From: Candidatus Omnitrophota bacterium
GTDB taxonomy: Bacteria > Omnitrophota > Gorgyraeia > 2-02-FULL-51-18
Assembly: GCA_016196505.1 (NCBI GenBank)
Contig: JACPXO010000185.1
Span: forward strand, 1 to 8,770
Length of the DNA stretch: 8,770 bases
Direction: 5' to 3'
In this document: piece after piece, positions 1 through 6,224 of the stretch
Layout of the letters: the number at the start of each line of letters is the position of its first letter
How positions within the stretch are numbered: position 1 is the stretch's first letter
Notes under the pieces: generated by a model
What the model saw: only the letters and a program-made list of their open reading frames with translations
The model's database searches: none
What the model was told of the DNA's origin: nothing
Program-made: the position numbers and the translations under genes

Positions 1-1593
1 CTCCGCGACCAGGAACGGCGAAAGTTCCGAAAGAAGCCGCTGAAACTGCGCAGGTTTCACCCCGATGCTTTCCTCCAAGAAACGGTAAAGCTCACCCGGG
101 CTAAAGCTCTTTCTTCCTATGAAATGTTCGCAAACCCTGGCTGGTTTTTGCCCCAAGATATTTTCCAGGACCTTCAACGAGCGGTTCGACCGGACGTAAC
201 GGAACAATGTCCCTCGGATCACGAGCGGATTAAAACCGTCGAGCTGGACCAGGTTCATGAACGTTTTGATGTTGGCATCCCCGATGCCGGGTTCAAACCA
301 GTTGTGGTCACGGCGGTTCTGGTTCACGTCCCGATAGTTGCCGTCGCCCTGGGAGAAGTAGGTCGGTTCCAGGAGAAAACGGTTGTAATCCCTTTCGAGG
401 TCCCCGTGTTTTCTCGAATACACGTAGAAAATACGCCCGTTTTTCTTGTCTCCCAGGCGGATCGGCAGTCCGCCTCTCAGCACGTTGTCTAAAAAAGTTT
501 GCCCGCAATACAAGTCATAGCCATTGGACGCGGTGACCGAAAAGAGGCGCGATTTTATCCCTTCGATGAGACGCCGGTTTTCCTGGCGCTTCGTCTCCCA
601 ATAACCGGGCTTCAAGGCGCGGGACACATAGCGGTTCAAAAACTCCACATTGGCCGCGTGGCCGTAAACCGAACGAAGCGTCCTCGACTTCCCGGGAGAG
701 ACAGAGATCGCGGCATGGCTGAACGCGCACGGGGTTTTGTTCTCCGTGACTTGATGGGCCGGGACTTTGAAAGGGGACCGGCTATAGAAGTGCTTGGGCC
801 GGCTGAAATCCAAGAGCGACCCGAAGATCACCGCCGGATCCACGACGATATCCAAGAGACGCTGTTTTCTCTGCCCGGCTTCGATGCTAAAGCAAAAATT
901 ACCCGCCTCCACCCACTGGACCTCAGGCCTGTCGGTCGCGTCCACTTTCAACCGGAAAAACGGGGCCTTTTTGGCCCTGAGATTCTCGACCACCATCCAG
1001 GCCTCGATGGTCCGGCTCATTTGCTTGATAAAAAACTCGTTCATGCCATAGGGGTTCACCATCGGCAGGCCGTCCAACACCTCCAGATCCAAGGCGCGCT
1101 CGGTCAAGTTCGTAAAGGTCACTTCTCTCGCCAAGCCGGCCAAAGGCTCCCCGGGGATCGTAAAATACCTCACCGAAATTTTAAGCCCCAAGGACCGGTT
1201 TGTCTCCTCGACGCAACACTCATGGGAAGAAACTTCGAGGGTCTGTTGAACCGCCGGAGAAGGATCCGGCGGTTCTTTAAAGGGCTCGTAGAACGTCACC
1301 CCGCGGGGTGAAGTCAGTTTCAGGAACGTCCTGAAACCCAGGGTGGTCACCATTTGATAGGCCTTGTTCGCGGGGAAAAATTCGAGGATGGCGTTGTCTT
1401 TATTCCGCGTGCCGAAGCTCACCACCCCCTGGCCGCGGTTGACGTAAAAAACCCACATCGGCTGGCCGAAAAGGCCCGCGACGCCCGGAAGGAAATTGCT
1501 GAATGGTTTCTTGCGGTTGTAGTCCCGGATCTCGAACCGGCCGTCCGGATGAAGCTTGTAATCCGTTTCTTTTGCTTCTTGGGAGCTTTTCAT
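1..1593 (-). CDS. N-terminal half of a GH94-clan (GH149/GH161-like) beta-glucan phosphorylase, cut by the window edge
   Basis: An open frame of 531 codons runs from the ATG at 1593 to the window edge with no in-frame stop. The product has no signal peptide and should be cytoplasmic, as expected for an enzyme using inorganic phosphate. Residues 32-91 contain FLPGVAGLFGQPMWVFYVNR, then SFGTRNKDNAILEFFPANKAYQ and GFRTF, followed by a beta-rich region to about residue 310. This resembles the N-terminal beta-sandwich of large proteins annotated as cellobiose phosphorylase-like. Residues 412-450 contain GDGNYRDVNQNRR and a GDANIKTFMNLVQ segment, which I associate with the start of the catalytic alpha/alpha barrel in GH149/GH161-type beta-1,3-glucan phosphorylases (clan GH-Q with GH94). 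Those enzymes are about 1,100 residues, so roughly half is missing here. D422 in the RDVNQ motif is a candidate catalytic acid, by inference only. The start overlaps the preceding stop by one base and has no Shine-Dalgarno sequence. Clan placement is fairly secure; exact family and substrate linkage are not. Confidence 0.75.
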   Translation of the reverse strand, partial: MKSSQEAKETDYKLHPDGRFEIRDYNRKKPFSNFLPGVAGLFGQPMWVFYVNRGQGVVSFGTRNKDNAILEFFPANKAYQMVTTLGFRTFLKLTSPRGVTFYEPFKEPPDPSPAVQQTLEVSSHECCVEETNRSLGLKISVRYFTIPGEPLAGLAREVTFTNLTERALDLEVLDGLPMVNPYGMNEFFIKQMSRTIEAWMVVENLRAKKAPFFRLKVDATDRPEVQWVEAGNFCFSIEAGQRKQRLLDIVVDPAVIFGSLLDFSRPKHFYSRSPFKVPAHQVTENKTPCAFSHAAISVSPGKSRTLRSVYGHAANVEFLNRYVSRALKPGYWETKRQENRRLIEGIKSRLFSVTASNGYDLYCGQTFLDNVLRGGLPIRLGDKKNGRIFYVYSRKHGDLERDYNRFLLEPTYFSQGDGNYRDVNQNRRDHNWFEPGIGDANIKTFMNLVQLDGFNPLVIRGTLFRYVRSNRSLKVLENILGQKPARVCEHFIGRKSFSPGELYRFLEESIGVKPAQFQRLLSELSPFLVAE

Positions 1594-1595
1594 CA
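1591..1595 (-). promoter_or_regulatory. TGATG stop/start overlap (translational coupling)
   Basis: Read on the minus strand, the TGA stop of the outer-membrane barrel gene (1595-1593) shares one base with the ATG of the phosphorylase gene (1593-1591). The bases just upstream (GGCGATTTTTG) contain no Shine-Dalgarno-like sequence, so termination-reinitiation by the same ribosome is the simplest reading. Confidence 0.6.
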
Positions 1596-4076
1596 AAAAT
1601 CGCCGTTCAAAGAAACCCTTAAAAGATGCTCTGTGTCGAGGGTGGGAAGCGAAAAACTCGTGACACTGTACGGCGAGGCCAGGGCGCTATTGGATCCGAG
1701 ACCGAATACGCCATACTCCGCGCGAAAAACCGTGTTGGCGTTGATGCGGTAATCCGCGCTCACGTAAACGTTGTGGTGGTCCTCGTCTTCCTCTTTGGCG
1801 TAATCCGTGGCGACAAGCGTCGGGATACTGATCTGTTTCGAGTGGGTATAATCCGCGAAGAAAACGAGCTTATTGGAATAGTCATACCCCACGCTCACCC
1901 CTTGGTGGTTGGTGTTGTCATCAATGCCGCTGGCAAAGTGATAGCCGTTCTGGGCCGCGTGAAAGGTGACCCTCATTTTCTCGGAGGGTTTGTAGATGAC
2001 CCTTTCTCTGACGACATTGTAAAAAGGATACGGCGCCACGGCCTTGAGGGCCTTTTGGCCGTATAGAAAGTTTATCATACGGTCTTCCAGGATGCCTTCG
2101 ACGCGCTCGTTGGAATCCCTAAAAAAATCGTTCAAAATCCCGCGCGGAAAATCAGGGATGACATTGGTGCGTTCTCCGGTGCCTTCCAACGCCCACTGGT
2201 CATTCAGCCAGTACTGCAAGCCCGCCGAGAAAGTCCACTGGTCCGCGTTCTTATCCGCCTGGATGTCGGTGTTCCGGATGTAAAAGTTCGTCGTGTCGAT
2301 GTTGTCAAAGGAAAAGTAGTAACCGGTCAGTACCGGATCCACGTTGGGTGTGGTTCTAGGGAGGCCGCGCCAACGGACCAGCGCCTTCCCCGTGAGCCGT
2401 GAATTGAACTGGTAAGTCACCTCATCGCGGACCACCGTCTCCAGGTAGGCAGTGTTCCTGGCCCGGTGGACGTTCCGCGCGTCCAGGAGGTTCAAAAGAC
2501 GTTTTTGAAGACGCCTTTCTTTCCAATTCAGGCGCAGGACGATGCGGTTCGTGTCCAAGCCATCGCCCAATTTGAACGGTTCGACATCGGGGCGCTCGTC
2601 AAAACTCAAGTGAAGCCCCCAAAAGCGGTCGTCACGGGTGTTGAGACGCCTTGACAAAGGAGGGGTAAAATTTCTGTCCATAAAAGCGGCGCTGATCTCA
2701 AGGTCCGTGCGATCGCTATTGGGACTTTCTTTATGGGTTTCCATCACGGCCTTGGCGGCGAAACCTTGACGGTTCGTATGGATCCCGTCCCCCGCTTTCA
2801 TGTCCCACTCACGGGAAGAGATCGCCACTTCTTTCTTCAAGACCGTGTTCTCTTTCCATTGGTACTCGGTGTCCAAAGCGGCGGTTTGATTAAAATCCGC
2901 CAGGCCGTGGTCGATGAGACCCGAACGGAACGTGTAAGTCCCGCCCACCTTCAGGCGTTCGCTGGCCTGGTGCTTCACACGCATAGCGCCGGGGATATTG
3001 TTGTTCTCAAAATAGCTCTCATCCCAGGGTGTGTAAGGGGAGGCCACGGTCGCCGCGACGCTCGTTTTATCGCGGTTCAGGTTCAAAGATACCCCGCGCA
3101 ATAAAACCAAACGGTTCCCCTCGCTGTCGCGCGCTTTAAAAGCCAGATTGTCCGAATAAAATCCCCTTTTGACCGACCCATCGGTAAAGTGCTGGAGAGG
3201 TTTGTACTCGTAAAGCCAGGGGCTGGCCTCCCAGTAATCCTTGTGGTTTGAAAGCTCAAGCGGATCATCCGTGGTCAGCGCTTGCGTTTCATCGGCTAAG
3301 GCAAAAACCCGCGCGTTCCAACCGTCACCCGCGGTGTCCATCCAGAGTTTTCTCACCGGTTTGTATTCGTAATCGATGCCCTGATCCGCGATCGTGAAGG
3401 GAATGCCATGCTTATTTCCTGGAGCGCCGTCGAAATCATCCAGACCCTCGACGCGCGTGCTGTTCACGCGGCCGCCGTGGACTTTCATAATGGGAAAATT
3501 GTAAAGGTCCGCGATGTTGTTCCGGTAGGACTCTCCTATCGTCGAATTATTGGCGCCGAAATATTTCAAGTTGTAGCGCATGACGACTGTTCTATCCGTG
3601 TCGCTTTGCTGGACCTGCTCGCCCGTGGTCCCTACCCAGGACCAGGGATCGTTCACGATCTGAGTGAAAAAATTGACCTTCTCGGCCGGAGAAAAATCGA
3701 TGTTGAAAAGAAGCTGATCGTAGATCGCCCGGTCGAATGTGTTGAAAAGCCGCTCGCCGTAGAGGTATTCGGAATTCGGCCCCTGGAGATTGTAAAGGTT
3801 AAAATAAGAATTGGAGTCGTTGAGGATCAAGTCCCGCCCGGCGCCGGCGGCCAGGCGATAGCGGCCGGACATCTTGACGAGCCCGCCAGGCAAGGCCTCT
3901 TTTTTCTCCCGGGAGGACGCCTGCTCGGCCTTGCGGCGCACGATGTCGGCTTCAAATCTTCTCAACGCGTCTTCCGGGATAACTCTGGGAGTTGCTTCCT
4001 GAGCTAAACCCGCCCCGGACCACGCGAAAAAAAGAAGGACCGCCTGAAAAAGAAGGCGCTTGGGGCCTAGCTTCAT
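1593..4076 (-). CDS. Large outer-membrane beta-barrel protein with signal peptide, family not recognised
   Basis: The 827-residue product begins with a clear signal peptide: a basic n-region (MKLGPKR), a hydrophobic core (LLFQAVLLFFAW) and a likely signal peptidase I site after residue 25 (GAGLA before QEA). A short charged, probably helical stretch follows (about residues 31-62). The rest is rich in alternating hydrophobic/polar strands, aromatic girdle residues and Asp/Asn/Gly-rich turns. It ends in LLRVSLNGDF, with the terminal Phe and alternating pattern typical of barrels inserted by the BAM machinery. It is therefore very likely an outer-membrane channel or porin. Its size resembles large barrels such as those used for polysaccharide export (AlgE, the BcsC barrel) or oligosaccharide uptake, but I see no motif that names the family and no TonB plug. 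The ATG at 4076 was preferred over an in-frame start at 4253 because it places the signal peptide at the N-terminus, has an upstream AAAGG and gives a 4-base overlap with the GH116 gene. Confidence 0.85.
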   Translation of the reverse strand: MKLGPKRLLFQAVLLFFAWSGAGLAQEATPRVIPEDALRRFEADIVRRKAEQASSREKKEALPGGLVKMSGRYRLAAGAGRDLILNDSNSYFNLYNLQGPNSEYLYGERLFNTFDRAIYDQLLFNIDFSPAEKVNFFTQIVNDPWSWVGTTGEQVQQSDTDRTVVMRYNLKYFGANNSTIGESYRNNIADLYNFPIMKVHGGRVNSTRVEGLDDFDGAPGNKHGIPFTIADQGIDYEYKPVRKLWMDTAGDGWNARVFALADETQALTTDDPLELSNHKDYWEASPWLYEYKPLQHFTDGSVKRGFYSDNLAFKARDSEGNRLVLLRGVSLNLNRDKTSVAATVASPYTPWDESYFENNNIPGAMRVKHQASERLKVGGTYTFRSGLIDHGLADFNQTAALDTEYQWKENTVLKKEVAISSREWDMKAGDGIHTNRQGFAAKAVMETHKESPNSDRTDLEISAAFMDRNFTPPLSRRLNTRDDRFWGLHLSFDERPDVEPFKLGDGLDTNRIVLRLNWKERRLQKRLLNLLDARNVHRARNTAYLETVVRDEVTYQFNSRLTGKALVRWRGLPRTTPNVDPVLTGYYFSFDNIDTTNFYIRNTDIQADKNADQWTFSAGLQYWLNDQWALEGTGERTNVIPDFPRGILNDFFRDSNERVEGILEDRMINFLYGQKALKAVAPYPFYNVVRERVIYKPSEKMRVTFHAAQNGYHFASGIDDNTNHQGVSVGYDYSNKLVFFADYTHSKQISIPTLVATDYAKEEDEDHHNVYVSADYRINANTVFRAEYGVFGLGSNSALASPYSVTSFSLPTLDTEHLLRVSLNGDF
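4073..4076 (-). promoter_or_regulatory. ATGA start/stop overlap between the GH116 and barrel genes
   Basis: On the minus strand the ATG of the barrel gene (4076-4074) overlaps the TGA stop of the GH116 gene (4075-4073). This is the classic 4-base arrangement of translationally coupled operon genes and supports the start chosen for the barrel gene. Confidence 0.65.
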
Positions 4077-6217
4077 ACGCGGGGACCTTTTCTCTTTATA
4101 GAAAGAGACTTGAGATAGCGGAGCGTTCGGGCGGTTTTCGTGTTTTTCATCGCATACCCAATGGGGATCGACCATAGCGCCATGTTCCGGTAATAAAAAT
4201 CCCCGAACAGAAACTTTCCGGTCGTGGAATCGATCATGTCCGGCTGATTCCATGGACTTTTCTGGACCCGAGTTACATTATCCCATATCTTGTGAACTTC
4301 ATTCAATAAAACCTTTAACGAAAATCCTTCCATGAGACAGAGACTCACAAAAGCGTAATTCATCCCCGGCCAGATGTTCCGGGCGTGAGAGTTCGACGTG
4401 TCCAGGAGACCGTTGGGATGAGCCGAGTTCACCATGCCAAAGAGCGAGTGGCCCGTGTTGATCTTAAGGATGGAGCCAAGCGCTTTCCGGACCTTCTTTC
4501 TGTCGGCAATGGGCTCAAGCCCCAAAAGATCCGTGTACCACTGGCCGTTGAGCTGGGCCAAGGAACAAACGCCACCGAAATACTTTCCGTTCCAAAGCTC
4601 GGACTCAAAACTGACGGAACCTTTGGCGAACCAGCCCCGGCACCTTTGGGCAAACCCTTTGTCTCCCACCCTTTCAGCCATCCTTATCGAAGCCTGAAGA
4701 GCCGCCAGAAAAAGACCCGACGTGTAAGCATTGGTCCCATAAAACTCCCAGAGGTCGAACGTCTGGTCCTGTCCCTCATGGTCGGGAAGGCCGTTGCCGT
4801 CCCGGTCGGTTTTGAGCGACCATAAAAGCGCTTTTTTGACCTTCGGGTAAAACCGTTTTAAAAACGACCTGTCGCCCGACCACAGGGCGTCCCGGTACAC
4901 CATCAAAATGAATTTTGGATTTAAGTCTTTCCAACGGTAAAACGTCGTGCCATCCGAAGGAAGGTCCAGCCGGTTCCTCCCCAAGTCATGCGGGATGTAG
5001 CCGTCCTCGCGCTGGGCTTGGGCAAACTGCGCAATTTGAGAGATCTCAAGCTCCGGGAAAAAGTAAGCCAAGGGTATGGAACCGTAAAAACCGACGTCCA
5101 GCGTCCCCATGAGCGGACAAACCGTGGGAGCTTCATAGAAAGCGAAGCGCCCGTCCTTCACGTACCAGCTGGACGCGAAAAAAGGCGCCAGGTTCGTCAA
5201 AAGCGCGTCGTTGAACCAACGGGGGAAAGGCAATGAAAACACGGCGCGCTCCACGTTGGCCACCGCTTCCCTCAAAGAGTTTCTATGCGTCAGCGCGTAC
5301 TCGGCCGTTCGCGACGTGTTTTTGAACCATTTTTCATAGCGGTGGCCCGAGGGATGCCTCGGAAAATGCCAGGCGGCGTTGAAATAAAGTTCTTTTTCAC
5401 CATGAGGACCCACCGTGTGTCTGGCTTCCACGGCCCCGCAAAGCTCTTGATTCTCGCTCTCGGCGCGCGAACTGTTCTTGGTATTCGGCAGACCGGCTTG
5501 TTTGACAAAGTCGTCCCACCCCGCCAAGGCGATATCAGCCGCCCTGAAGGAGAAATTTTTCGTGACCGCGTTCCACGATTCAATAAAACTCATTTTCCAG
5601 CCGCTTTTCAAAAAACTGAACCGAAGTGCCCCTTGTTTTTCATCGCGGACCGAAGGGTCCTGGTTGAAAAACTCAAGGTCCAGAGACTTTTTGCCATCGG
5701 TGATCCGGTTCTGCCGGCCGACGCACCAGTCGCCGCTCACGTTCCTGCCGATGAAAAGAAAACCCACACTCACGGGAATATCTTTGAGATTTTTGACCTT
5801 TAAGGTAAAAAACACGGCCGGCAGACTCGAGTTTTTCACATCTCCCGGGATCCACGGAGAAAAGGCCTCCAGGGTCACCTGAACGCCGAGGCCCGGTTCT
5901 TCGTAACTCAGCGTCGCTCTCGGAAAAATACCCTCAAACCGGATATTTTTTACGAGGGGCAGATCCCGGATCGGCGTGGTTTGAAGAAAAAACGCCTTTT
6001 TTGAGAAGCCGGAAGAACTCCCGGATTCGACAAAAAGCCCGAGGTGAAAACCCAGGACAGCCGTGTAATCGCCATGGCCGGACAAGGGCTTGGACCAGTT
6101 GTTCTGAAAGGTAAAGGCGTTGAAAACCCCACTGGGCAAAAGCTCGAGTTTGCCCGTGCCGATGCCTCCGAGCGGCAGTCCCGATCTGACTTGATCCTGC
6201 GAGGAATAGACAGGCAT
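4073..6217 (-). CDS. GH116 family beta-glucosidase (related to GBA2 and archaeal SSO1353-type enzymes)
   Basis: A cytoplasmic 714-residue enzyme with no signal peptide, predicted to hydrolyse beta-linked glucosides (possibly xylosides) with retention. The N-terminus carries the family hallmark GLPLGGIGTGKLELLPSG (residues 13-30) and opens a beta-sandwich domain to about residue 300; a catalytic alpha/alpha barrel follows to about 690. Aligned from memory with human GBA2 (nucleophile E527, acid/base D677), the nucleophile is E362 in GRFAFYEAP and the acid/base is D488 in DQTFDLW. Other conserved blocks are TLDVGFYGS (372-380), IPHDLG (408-413) and WKDLNPKF (429-436). The 126-residue spacing between the catalytic acids matches archaeal SSO1353 (E335/D462) better than GBA2 (150). 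At 714 residues it is also closer to archaeal members (about 660) than to GBA2 (about 930). N614 in RNIWPG lies where many members have Glu in an E-V-W motif. The start lies 7 bases after the PilZ-protein stop, with no clear Shine-Dalgarno, and the stop overlaps the barrel gene start. Confidence 0.92.
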   Translation of the reverse strand: MPVYSSQDQVRSGLPLGGIGTGKLELLPSGVFNAFTFQNNWSKPLSGHGDYTAVLGFHLGLFVESGSSSGFSKKAFFLQTTPIRDLPLVKNIRFEGIFPRATLSYEEPGLGVQVTLEAFSPWIPGDVKNSSLPAVFFTLKVKNLKDIPVSVGFLFIGRNVSGDWCVGRQNRITDGKKSLDLEFFNQDPSVRDEKQGALRFSFLKSGWKMSFIESWNAVTKNFSFRAADIALAGWDDFVKQAGLPNTKNSSRAESENQELCGAVEARHTVGPHGEKELYFNAAWHFPRHPSGHRYEKWFKNTSRTAEYALTHRNSLREAVANVERAVFSLPFPRWFNDALLTNLAPFFASSWYVKDGRFAFYEAPTVCPLMGTLDVGFYGSIPLAYFFPELEISQIAQFAQAQREDGYIPHDLGRNRLDLPSDGTTFYRWKDLNPKFILMVYRDALWSGDRSFLKRFYPKVKKALLWSLKTDRDGNGLPDHEGQDQTFDLWEFYGTNAYTSGLFLAALQASIRMAERVGDKGFAQRCRGWFAKGSVSFESELWNGKYFGGVCSLAQLNGQWYTDLLGLEPIADRKKVRKALGSILKINTGHSLFGMVNSAHPNGLLDTSNSHARNIWPGMNYAFVSLCLMEGFSLKVLLNEVHKIWDNVTRVQKSPWNQPDMIDSTTGKFLFGDFYYRNMALWSIPIGYAMKNTKTARTLRYLKSLSIKRKGPRV
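4086..4090 (-). promoter_or_regulatory. Weak ribosome binding site (AAAGG) of the barrel gene
   Basis: The minus strand reads AAAGG followed by nine bases and then the ATG at 4076. It is only a partial Shine-Dalgarno match, but it is at usable spacing and is the best such match I found at the four starts visible in this window. It helps select the ATG at 4076 over upstream alternatives. Confidence 0.4.
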
Positions 6218-6224
6218 GCTAGGG

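Noticed and set aside
124..1752. Long plus-strand open frames (for example 499-1311 and 1354-1752)
   Set aside because: They lie antisense to the phosphorylase and barrel genes; those at 124-492 and 499-1311 use the same codon register as the phosphorylase. Their translations are rich in Arg, Pro and His with no recognisable domain, while the minus strand encodes clear conserved motifs throughout.
2044..2283. Possible small plus-strand gene within the barrel gene region
   Set aside because: Fully contained antisense to a well-supported gene, with no domain and no upstream ribosome site that I can see.
4077..4253. N-terminal extension of the barrel gene to an in-frame start at 4253
   Set aside because: It would overlap the GH116 coding sequence by about 180 bases and bury a good signal peptide 60 residues inside the protein; the ATG at 4076 fits the signal peptide and the 4-base overlap.
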